This document shows, one piece after another, positions 1 to 6,587 of a DNA stretch of 6,669 nt. The position numbers were made by a program, and so were the translations under genes. The stretch covers positions 1-6,669 of the forward strand of contig JALRDC010000112.1 in the NCBI GenBank assembly GCA_023262245.1. Direction: 5' to 3'. Numbering within the stretch: the stretch's first letter is position 1; every line of letters starts with the position of its first letter. The notes under the pieces are model-generated. The model saw nothing but the letters and a program-made list of their open reading frames with translations, did no database searches and was not told the DNA's origin. Source of the DNA: Flavobacteriaceae bacterium. GTDB taxonomy: Bacteria; Bacteroidota; Bacteroidia; Flavobacteriales; Flavobacteriaceae.

Positions 1-2
1 CC

Positions 3-170
3 CAAGAGGGCAGTGTAAAAATTCCCCTTTCACAAATAGGATTGAATCCGCAAGCTAACTTTACTGTAACGGACGTCATAACAGGAAATCAATATCAATG
101 GGGACCTGATTGGAATTATGTTAAAATACATCCCTCATTACCTTTTCATTTGTTCAAACTTTCAATCTGA
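3..170 (+). CDS. glgE: Alpha-1,4-glucan:maltose-1-phosphate maltosyltransferase GlgE, C-terminal end only
   Basis: The frame beginning at base 3 is open from the window edge to a TGA at 168-170, giving the last 55 residues of a protein that starts upstream. The pattern TVTDVITGNQYQW, then WNYVKIHP and a closing PFHLFKLSI, resembles the C-terminal beta-domain of GlgE, which typically ends with a 'DLLTG..Y.W...NYVRLDP....H.F.L' arrangement. GlgE is a cytoplasmic GH13 enzyme that transfers maltosyl units from maltose-1-phosphate to the non-reducing end of alpha-1,4-glucans. No catalytic residue lies in the visible part, so the call rests on the C-terminal pattern and on the maltokinase and branching enzyme directly downstream. 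Its stop overlaps the mak start by one base (TGATG), which suggests translational coupling. The main alternative is another GH13 enzyme such as TreS, whose C-terminus reads differently. Confidence 0.8.
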   Translation, partial: QEGSVKIPLSQIGLNPQANFTVTDVITGNQYQWGPDWNYVKIHPSLPFHLFKLSI

Positions 171-1804
171 TGCAAGACAAGCTTAAAAAAGACTTTCAAA
201 AAAGACCCTTTGAATTTTCTTGTAAATGGGAGGACGCCTTTGAAAATGAAGAATTTTTAAACGCCTTTACCAACGAAATTTTGGAGCAATATCTGCCAGA
301 AAAGCGTTGGTACTCTGGGAAATCGAGTAGCCTCAAATACATAGAAATCAATGCGTGTTTTAAAATGCACTCTGAAAACAACCATTATTTTGGAATTTTA
401 ATAGAAGTACATTTTAAAGAGTCTTTTTTTCAAAACTTCTTTCTTCCCATTGCTTTTATGGCGGGGGAAGAATTGGACACCAAAACGCTCATTGCACCAG
501 CGAGCTTTAATGGATTGGATGGTTTTTTGGTAGATGCACTTCATATAGAAGAATACAGAAAACTGCTGTTTGAAAACCTGATGGAAAAATCATCAGGTTA
601 TGCCGATTTAAATTTTCACCGCTCCTCAAAAATCAGTCCTGAACCTTATGAATCCTCAAAATTTCTCGGGGCGGAGCAAAGCAATACTTCTATTGTTTAC
701 AACAATAAATATATTCTTAAAATCTTCAGAAGAATTTACATCAGCACCAATCCAGATTATGAAATTAGCCGATTTTTAACAGAAGTGGCTGAATATCCCA
801 ATACCCCTAAATACGCGGGGAGTATTAATTTAAATGTAGGAGAAGAAGACGATACCATCACCCTGGGCTTAATGCAAGATTTTATAGTGAGTGAGGGCGA
901 TGCATGGAATTCTTTTTTAAAAGAAATTGATGGTGTTTTTTCAGCTATTCATCAAAATAAAATTGATTTTGAAAGCATCGAAGACGTTGTATTATATAAA
1001 AAAATTAAACGCGTCAACTTACCTGATTCCCTTTTGAAATGGACAGGGAAAGATTTTTTTTCTAAAATAGAACGGCTTGCCCAACGCACAGCAGAAATGC
1101 ATATTGCCCTGGGTTCTGACACTAGAGACACTGCTTTTGTACCCCAAAACTTTAATGGCGATTATGAAGTATGGCTTAAAAACAGGCTCATCTACCAGTT
1201 TCAAAATCGCTTGAATACAATTGAAAACAACTTACACAAGCTCAATGGAGAATCCATGGAAATGGCGCAAGTATTTCTGTCCAAAAAGAAAGAAATACGA
1301 CGACGCTTTTTGGATTTCAATTGGACCAAATTAAAAAGTGAGCGGATACGAATACACGGTGATTTTCATTTGGGTCAAGTCTTAGTCAAAGAGGGAGACT
1401 TTTATATACTTGATTTTGAAGGGGAACCAGAAAGTACGATTCGAGATAGAAAAGTAAAGCAACCCCCCATTAAAGATGTAGCAGGAATTCTGCGCTCCTT
1501 TCACTATGCGATCTATTCAGTCATTTTAAATAATCCTCAGAAATACCAAATTGAAAAAGAGCAGGCGATGCAGTTTGGTGATAAATTATATAAATACATA
1601 GTCGGTGTCTTTTTAAGTGACTATATCAATTTTGTTCAAAAAAACAATCTGAATATTGGCTATCTCAAAGAAGTGGAATTTTTATTAAAATACACCATGC
1701 TCGAAAAAGCCGTTTATGAGTTGGGTTATGAATTGAACTCAAGACCCCGATGGGCCCTTATCCCTTTAAAGGGGATTTTAAGTATTATTAGCGAACCACA
1801 ATAG
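170..1804 (+). CDS. mak: Maltokinase (maltose 1-kinase, Mak/Pep2 family)
   Basis: This 544-residue cytoplasmic protein should phosphorylate maltose with ATP to give maltose-1-phosphate, the donor used by GlgE. An N-terminal cap domain carries the family signature RWYSGK (46-51). The kinase N-lobe has SNTS (171-174), a likely ATP-binding lysine in YILKIF (K184) and the conserved NPDYE (194-198). The C-lobe has the catalytic loop HGDFHLGQ (396-403, probable base D398) and the metal-binding DFEGEP (415-420), followed by IKDVAGILRSF (434-444) and a C-terminal RPRW plus IPLKGI (525-536), all typical of Mak/Pep2. At 544 residues it is longer than mycobacterial Mak (about 455). It is not fused to a trehalose synthase, although databases often label this family 'trehalose synthase' because of such fusions. 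The ATG overlaps the upstream stop, and glgB starts one base after this stop. There is no Shine-Dalgarno sequence, so coupled translation is likely. Confidence 0.9.
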   Translation: MQDKLKKDFQKRPFEFSCKWEDAFENEEFLNAFTNEILEQYLPEKRWYSGKSSSLKYIEINACFKMHSENNHYFGILIEVHFKESFFQNFFLPIAFMAGEELDTKTLIAPASFNGLDGFLVDALHIEEYRKLLFENLMEKSSGYADLNFHRSSKISPEPYESSKFLGAEQSNTSIVYNNKYILKIFRRIYISTNPDYEISRFLTEVAEYPNTPKYAGSINLNVGEEDDTITLGLMQDFIVSEGDAWNSFLKEIDGVFSAIHQNKIDFESIEDVVLYKKIKRVNLPDSLLKWTGKDFFSKIERLAQRTAEMHIALGSDTRDTAFVPQNFNGDYEVWLKNRLIYQFQNRLNTIENNLHKLNGESMEMAQVFLSKKKEIRRRFLDFNWTKLKSERIRIHGDFHLGQVLVKEGDFYILDFEGEPESTIRDRKVKQPPIKDVAGILRSFHYAIYSVILNNPQKYQIEKEQAMQFGDKLYKYIVGVFLSDYINFVQKNNLNIGYLKEVEFLLKYTMLEKAVYELGYELNSRPRWALIPLKGILSIISEPQ

Positions 1805-1805
1805 T

Positions 1806-3713
1806 ATGGAACAACGAACAATAGCTCACTCCCTTTTTACCGATTTTGATATTTCCTTATTCAAAGCGGGGAAACATTATAATCTTTTTGACTTATTGGG
1901 AGCTCATCCCATGACCTTAAATGGGGTTCAAGGCACTTATTTTGCCGTATGGGCCCCTTCGGCAAAAAAAGTCTCAGTGATAGGAGATTTTAATTATTGG
2001 CTTGAATCAGACCATGCTTTGAATGTCCGCTGGGACGGCTCAGGTATCTGGGAGGGATTTCTTCCAGGAGTAGGGCACGGAAACCTCTACAAATACAAAA
2101 TCCATTCTCACCACAATGGAGAGGTAACCGAAAAAGCAGACCCTTTTGCTCGGTTTTGTGAGCAGCCTCCAAAAACAGCTTCTATAGTTTGGGAGGAAGC
2201 CTATATATGGAAAGACAAAACGTGGCTTACAAAACGAAAAAAAACAAACCAGCTTGACCAGGCCTTTTCCGTTTATGAAGTCCATCTGAGTTCTTGGAAA
2301 AAAAAACCGGACGGAACTTCCTTAACTTACGAAGAGCTCGCTAAAGAGTTGGTGAGTTATGTAAAAGAAATGGGCTATACCCATGTGGAATTTATGCCCA
2401 TCATGGAATACCCCTATGATCCTTCATGGGGGTATCAGCTAACAGGATATTTTGCTCCCTCATCCCGTTTTGGAAACCCGACAGCATTTAAAGGACTTAT
2501 TGAAGCTTTTCACAAAGAAGGTATTGCAGTACTACTAGACTGGGTCCCTTCGCACTTTCCCAGTGATGATCATGGTTTAGGAAACTTTGACGGGTCTCAT
2601 TTGTATGAACATCCAGACCCTAGAAAAGGCTACCATAAAGATTGGAAAAGTTTGATTTTTAACTACGAACGCCCTGAAGTGCGTGCTTTTTTAATTTCGA
2701 ATGCCGTATTTTGGATGCAAGAATATCATATTGACGGTCTTCGTGTAGACGCCGTTGCTTCTATGCTTTATTTGGATTACTCAAGAGAAGAAGGAGAATG
2801 GGAGCCCAATGAATTTGGTGGGAGAGAAAATTTGGCAGCGCAAGGTTTTTTAAAGGATATGAATTTGGAACTGTATTCTCGCTTTGAAGGGATTCAAACC
2901 ATCGCAGAAGAATCTACAGCTTTCCCCATGGTCAGTAGACCCACAGATATAGGCGGCCTTGGCTTTGGTATGAAATGGATGATGGGTTGGATGCACGATA
3001 CGCTAACATACATGAAAAAAGACTCCGTTTACAGAAAATACCACCACAATGAAATTTCTTTTTCACTCACCTATGCCTTTACTGAAAACTTTATGCTGCC
3101 CCTTTCTCACGATGAGGTAGTCTATGGGAAAAAGTCAATATTAGGAAGAATGCCAGGAGATGAATGGCAACGCTTCGCCAATTTAAGAACACTTTATACC
3201 TATATGTTTACCCATCCAGGAGCCAAACTCAATTTTATGGGGGGAGATTTTGGGCAACACGACGAATGGAATTTTGAAAAAAGTCTAGACTGGCATTTAA
3301 CCCAGTACAGTTACCACAAGGGCATTCAAGAATTAGTCAAAGACTTAAATAAACTTTACAAATCTGCGAAAGCCTTACACCAGCTTCAATTTTCTAGTGA
3401 AGGCTTTGAATGGTTGTCCTATGATGATTCTGAAAACTCCATTCTTTCTTATATAAGAAAAGGAAAGTCAAAAAAAGACCGTTTTGTTATCCTGTGTAAT
3501 TTTACACCTACTCCACACCAAGCCTATCAAATAGGAGTGCCAGAGGGTAACAGCCTCTCTTTAGTATTTAATTCTGATGCTTCAAAATACGGGGGATCTG
3601 ATTTTAAAATCAATAATGAATATTTAATAAGTGAAAATTATTCACATGGTAAAAATCAGTCAGTAATTTTGCGAATTCCACCATTGAGTACACAAGTATA
3701 TAAAATTTTATAA
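1806..3713 (+). CDS. glgB: 1,4-alpha-glucan branching enzyme GlgB (GH13)
   Basis: This 635-residue cytoplasmic enzyme cuts an alpha-1,4-glucan chain and rejoins it by an alpha-1,6 bond, creating branch points. The N-terminus has FKAGKHYNLFDLLGAHP (19-35) and then a CBM48 domain (about 40-105) with VIGDFNYW. The GH13 barrel shows all four conserved regions: DWVPSH (245-250), GLRVDAVA with nucleophile D315, IAEEST with acid/base E368, and LSHDEVVYGK with transition-state stabiliser D436. The catalytic spacing (53 and 68 residues) equals that of E. coli GlgB D405/E458/D526. GFGMKWMMGWMHDTL and FMGGDFGQ are further branching-enzyme signatures, and an all-beta C-terminal domain ends the protein. 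It is shorter than E. coli GlgB (728) because it lacks the extra N1 domain, as do many bacterial GlgBs. The start is one base after mak, and the N-terminal motif begins within the first 20 residues, which supports this ATG. Confidence 0.97.
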   Translation: MEQRTIAHSLFTDFDISLFKAGKHYNLFDLLGAHPMTLNGVQGTYFAVWAPSAKKVSVIGDFNYWLESDHALNVRWDGSGIWEGFLPGVGHGNLYKYKIHSHHNGEVTEKADPFARFCEQPPKTASIVWEEAYIWKDKTWLTKRKKTNQLDQAFSVYEVHLSSWKKKPDGTSLTYEELAKELVSYVKEMGYTHVEFMPIMEYPYDPSWGYQLTGYFAPSSRFGNPTAFKGLIEAFHKEGIAVLLDWVPSHFPSDDHGLGNFDGSHLYEHPDPRKGYHKDWKSLIFNYERPEVRAFLISNAVFWMQEYHIDGLRVDAVASMLYLDYSREEGEWEPNEFGGRENLAAQGFLKDMNLELYSRFEGIQTIAEESTAFPMVSRPTDIGGLGFGMKWMMGWMHDTLTYMKKDSVYRKYHHNEISFSLTYAFTENFMLPLSHDEVVYGKKSILGRMPGDEWQRFANLRTLYTYMFTHPGAKLNFMGGDFGQHDEWNFEKSLDWHLTQYSYHKGIQELVKDLNKLYKSAKALHQLQFSSEGFEWLSYDDSENSILSYIRKGKSKKDRFVILCNFTPTPHQAYQIGVPEGNSLSLVFNSDASKYGGSDFKINNEYLISENYSHGKNQSVILRIPPLSTQVYKIL

Positions 3714-3776
3714 GTTTTCTTTTACTAAAAAATTTTACTTCCTTTTATTTGCACCCACTACACCAAATTTGTTTAA
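3714..3776 (+). promoter_or_regulatory. Intergenic spacer with a weak candidate internal promoter
   Basis: The 63 bases between glgB and the GH31 gene form the longest gap between intact genes here and are very AT-rich. TTTATTTG at 3744-3751 matches the Bacteroidota -7 element (TAnnTTTG) at all but one fixed position. A TTTC at 3716-3719 is only a poor match to the -33 TTTG, at slightly long spacing. No terminator hairpin is visible, so read-through from glgB is likely. A second promoter for the last two genes is possible but weakly supported. Confidence 0.2.
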
Positions 3777-6173
3777 ATGATAACAAATACTAATTTAGAA
3801 TACAAAGGCAACCTATTTCCTAAGGCCTATAAAACCCATACAAAAAAAGCAAACCTCATTGAATTTGAATCCCAAAATGGAGTTTTGTTGCAAATTCATG
3901 TTTTGAGAGATTCTTTATTGCGCTTTCGCTACGCCCCTGAAGGCTACTTCGAAAAAGATTTTTCATATGCAATCGATCAAAAACAAGAACACGGCTACAG
4001 CCAATTGGACTTGAGAGAGGAGGAAAACGAATTTATTATTCTCACAGAACAAGTCCATTGTAAAGTTGCAAAAGAAGATTTAAGAATTGGACTCTACGAC
4101 CTCCAAGGCAATGTCATTCTGGAGGATGAATTGGGATTTCACTGGGAGGAAAACCTTGAAGAGGGGGGTAACTTTGTCAAGATGAGCAAACAGTCTCACG
4201 ACAGCGATAATTTTTATGGTTTAGGGGACAAACCCACCAACTTTAACCTCAAGGGAAAGCGCATCTCAAACTGGAATACGGATCAGTATGCTTATGCAAA
4301 AGACATGGACGAGGTCTATAAAACAGTTCCTTTTTATATTGGCCTCTCGGATAAAAAGGCGTACGGTATTTTCTTTGACAACACTTTTAAAACGCATTTT
4401 GATTTTTGCTATGAGCGCCGAAATGTAATGAGCTTTTGGGCCGATGGGGGAGAAATGAACTATTACTTTTTTTACGGTCCTGAAATGTCAAATGTGGTCA
4501 AAGCTTACACCGACCTAACAGGAAAGCCTGAATTGCCACCCATGTGGGCTATGGGCTACCATCAAAGTAAATGGAGTTATTACCCCGAAGCCAATGTTAG
4601 AGAGTTAACTTCTAAATTTAGAGACTTATCCTTCCCCTGCGATGCGGTTTATTTGGACATCGATTATATGGATGAGTTCCGTTGTTTTACTTGGGACAAA
4701 ACACGTTTTCCCAACCCGAAAAAGATGATCTCAGATTTTGAAAAAGAAGGGTTTAAAACAGTGGTGATTATAGACCCTGGTATCAAAATAGACAAAGACT
4801 ACGAGGTATTCAAAGAAGGGCTGGAGCAGGATTTTTTCTGTAAGCGCGCTGACGGTGCCTATATCAAAGGCAAAGTATGGCCAGGGGAATGTTACTTCCC
4901 GGATTTTACCAATCCCAAAGTAAGGGAATGGTGGGCGGGCCTTTATAAAGGGCTAATGCTTGAAGATGGCGTACATGGTGTGTGGAATGATATGAATGAG
5001 CCGGCGGTGATGGAAGTGCCAGGGAAAACCTTCCCGAAAGATGTACGTCACAACTACGACGGAAATTTTTGTAGTCATCGCAAAGCACATAATATTTACG
5101 GAATGCAAATGGCCAGGGCGACTTATCATGGAGTCAAAAGAAACGGCTCGTCCAAACGCCCCTTTGTCATTACCAGGGCTACCTATTCAGGAGGACAAAG
5201 GTATACTTCCTCTTGGACAGGAGACAATATAGCCACCTGGGAGCACCTCTGGCTTGCTAATATTCAAGTGCAAAGAATGTCCCTCAGCGGCATGGGCTTT
5301 GTGGGGACAGATATAGGTGGATTTGCAGAACACCCCAGCGGCGAACTGTTTACAAGATGGGTACAGCTGGGCGTTTTCCATCCTTTTACCCGCGTTCACT
5401 CTTCAGGACATCACGGCGACCAAGAGCCTTGGTCTTTTGATGAACAGGTCTTATCTATTACCAGAAAATTTGTTGAATTACGTTACCAACTTCTCCCTTA
5501 TATCTATACCATGTATTACAACTATGTAACCTATGGGGATCCTATGATCAAACCTTTGGTGTATTTTGACCAAGAGGACGCTCAAACCCATTACCGATCA
5601 GATGAATTCGTTTTTGGCGATCAATTATTAGTTTGTCCCATTCAAGAACCCAATGCACTGGGAAGAAGAATGTATATTCCCAAAGGGAAGTGGTACAATT
5701 ACTGGACAAATGAAGTGGTTGAGGGGGGAAAAGAAATTTGGGTAGCAGCCGCAATGGATATCCTGCCTTTATTTGTTAAAGAAGGAGCAATTATCCCAAA
5801 GTATCCCGTTCAACAGTATGTAGATGAAAAAGAAATAGACACCTTACATTTGGAGGTGTATTTTAAAGAAGGAAGAGAGCGCTCTTTAATTTATGAAGAC
5901 GCCCATGATGGGTACGATTACAAAAGAGGAAAATACCTCATTAAAAAACTCAAACTTTACGGAAAAAACAAAGCACTGCTCATCGATCAATTTAGAGAAG
6001 GACATTATGAACCGCGCTATAAAAAAGTAAAATTAAAGTTTATAGGACTGCCCTTTAAACTGAGCAAAATAACTGTAGATACCGAAAAGGTTAGCTTAAC
6101 AGAATTGCAGTATAACAAGAAAGAGCAAACCATCGTCCTAGATGCAAACTTTCACTCATTATTAATCAATTAA
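3777..6173 (+). CDS. Cytoplasmic GH31 alpha-glucosidase
   Basis: This 798-residue retaining glycoside hydrolase should release alpha-glucose from non-reducing ends of maltose, malto-oligosaccharides or related alpha-glucans. There is no signal peptide (the N-terminus is polar, MITNTNLEYKG), which indicates a cytoplasmic enzyme. An N-terminal beta-sandwich (about 1-250) precedes the (beta/alpha)8 barrel, which opens with PPMWAMGYHQSKWSYY near residue 254. Active-site landmarks are DIDYMD (294-299), WNDMNEP with nucleophile D405, SWTGDN with acid/base D483, GTDIGGF and the R539-V-H541 motif. The C-terminal beta domains include a DUF5110-like segment (about 690-770, with LIYEDAHDGYDY). The HNIYGMQMARATYHG segment is typical of bacterial alpha-glucosidases of this family, rather than of alpha-xylosidases. 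All catalytic residues are intact. Linkage preference (1,4, 1,3 or 1,6) cannot be read from sequence. It shares an operon with glycogen-synthesis genes, which suggests a role in trimming or recycling glucan. Confidence 0.93.
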   Translation: MITNTNLEYKGNLFPKAYKTHTKKANLIEFESQNGVLLQIHVLRDSLLRFRYAPEGYFEKDFSYAIDQKQEHGYSQLDLREEENEFIILTEQVHCKVAKEDLRIGLYDLQGNVILEDELGFHWEENLEEGGNFVKMSKQSHDSDNFYGLGDKPTNFNLKGKRISNWNTDQYAYAKDMDEVYKTVPFYIGLSDKKAYGIFFDNTFKTHFDFCYERRNVMSFWADGGEMNYYFFYGPEMSNVVKAYTDLTGKPELPPMWAMGYHQSKWSYYPEANVRELTSKFRDLSFPCDAVYLDIDYMDEFRCFTWDKTRFPNPKKMISDFEKEGFKTVVIIDPGIKIDKDYEVFKEGLEQDFFCKRADGAYIKGKVWPGECYFPDFTNPKVREWWAGLYKGLMLEDGVHGVWNDMNEPAVMEVPGKTFPKDVRHNYDGNFCSHRKAHNIYGMQMARATYHGVKRNGSSKRPFVITRATYSGGQRYTSSWTGDNIATWEHLWLANIQVQRMSLSGMGFVGTDIGGFAEHPSGELFTRWVQLGVFHPFTRVHSSGHHGDQEPWSFDEQVLSITRKFVELRYQLLPYIYTMYYNYVTYGDPMIKPLVYFDQEDAQTHYRSDEFVFGDQLLVCPIQEPNALGRRMYIPKGKWYNYWTNEVVEGGKEIWVAAAMDILPLFVKEGAIIPKYPVQQYVDEKEIDTLHLEVYFKEGRERSLIYEDAHDGYDYKRGKYLIKKLKLYGKNKALLIDQFREGHYEPRYKKVKLKFIGLPFKLSKITVDTEKVSLTELQYNKKEQTIVLDANFHSLLIN

Positions 6174-6183
6174 AATTTTAATT
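6168..6183. repeat. 16-base perfect AT-only palindrome at the GH31 stop codon
   Basis: AATTAAAATTTTAATT equals its own reverse complement and spans the GH31 stop codon and the start of the 25-base leader of the CBM48 gene. It has no GC pairs and no loop, so it is unlikely to act as an RNA hairpin terminator. It could be a protein-binding site, or chance in AT-rich DNA. Confidence 0.5.
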
Positions 6184-6198
6184 TAAATCAATTTTATC

Positions 6199-6486
6199 AT
6201 GGCTATTAGCAAAAACTATCTCAAAACAAAACCCGTTTGTAAAATCACTTTTGAAGTTCCTTCTGAAGCAGAAACCCTTTCTGTAGTGGGAGATTTTAAT
6301 AATTGGGACCTTCAATCTACCCAATTAAAAAAATTAAAAAATGGGAAATTTAAAGGAAACATCAACCTTGAAAAAGGAAAACAGTATGAATTCAAATACG
6401 TTGCAGATGGGACAAATATTTTAATGACGAACAAGCAGATGCCTATCTCTTTAATGATTATGCCGGTTCTGAAAATGGAGTATTAA
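6199..6486 (+). CDS. Small stand-alone CBM48/AMPK-type glycogen-binding protein, frame disrupted near the C-terminus
   Basis: The open frame gives 95 residues. Residues 12-72 form almost a whole CBM48 (isoamylase early-set, AMPK-beta-like) fold: VCKITFEVPSEAETLSVVG, DFNNWD, LKKLKNGKFKGNINL, then YEFKYVADGT. No catalytic domain is attached and there is no signal peptide, so a cytoplasmic polysaccharide-binding role is likely. Small proteins of this type are annotated in flavobacteria as 'isoamylase early set domain-containing protein', and their function is not established. From residue 73 the frame turns into a Met/Ile-rich sequence unlike the family, while the adjacent frame carries the expected C-terminus. 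Restoring the frame would give about 98 residues ending at 6494. The gene lies 25 bases after the GH31 gene and just before a terminator, so it is the last gene of the operon. The ATG is supported by the family-like start MAISKNYLKTKPVCK. Confidence 0.82.
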   Translation: MAISKNYLKTKPVCKITFEVPSEAETLSVVGDFNNWDLQSTQLKKLKNGKFKGNINLEKGKQYEFKYVADGTNILMTNKQMPISLMIMPVLKMEY

Positions 6487-6494
6487 GTCTTTAA
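6414..6494 (+). pseudogene. Displaced C-terminal tail of the CBM48 protein in the adjacent frame
   Basis: Read from 6414, this stretch encodes K, then YFNDEQADAYLFNDYAG, then SENGVLSL and a TAA at 6492-6494. This resembles the 'N-E/D-x-x-A-D-x-[FY]-x-x-N-[ED]-[FY]-A-G-x-E-N-x-V-L' ending I know from flavobacterial stand-alone CBM48 proteins. It follows VADGT of the upstream frame after a -1 shift, equivalent to one missing base or two extra bases in GGGACAAATATTTT. No canonical slippery heptamer is present there, so an indel (real or from sequencing) is more likely than programmed frameshifting. Confidence 0.75.
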
Positions 6495-6555
6495 TTTGAA
6501 AACTTTTACTTTATGAGGAGGTGAAGCCAGCAGCTTTACTCACTCAAAACCTTAG

Positions 6556-6587
6556 AAAAAGTCCTGCTTTACGGCAGGGCTTTTTTT
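6556..6587 (+). terminator. Rho-independent terminator, probably bidirectional
   Basis: GTCCTGC (6561-6567) pairs with GCAGGGC (6574-6580) through seven pairs, one of them G-T, around a six-base TTTACG loop. Seven Ts follow at 6581-6587. Five As at 6556-6560 precede the stem, so on the minus strand the hairpin is also followed by a T run. It lies about 60 bases after the CBM48 gene and ends the plus-strand operon. It would equally serve a gene arriving from the right on the minus strand. Confidence 0.92.

Noticed and set aside
3752..3776. CAAATTTG at 3764-3771 as a -7 promoter element with the upstream TTTG at 3748-3751 as -33
   Set aside because: The spacing between the two elements is far shorter than the Bacteroidota consensus allows, and the first base of the -7 element does not match.
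4906..5529. Several 60-70 codon frames inside the GH31 gene on both strands
   Set aside because: They lie entirely within a gene with intact catalytic motifs, show no family features and look like chance open frames.
6406..6425. Programmed -1 ribosomal frameshift in the CBM48 gene
   Set aside because: There is no X XXY YYZ slippery heptamer in the right phase and no obvious downstream pseudoknot. An indel or a sequencing error in the A run is simpler.
6513..6545. A GAGGAGGTGA sequence following an ATG, and an adjacent hairpin GTGAAGC-CAGCA-GCTTTAC (6521-6539)
   Set aside because: The ATG at 6513 is followed by AGG AGG TGA, so no gene starts there. The purine run resembles a Shine-Dalgarno sequence but has no start codon followed by an open frame. 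The hairpin is short, has a G-T pair and no T run, so it is not called as a terminator.
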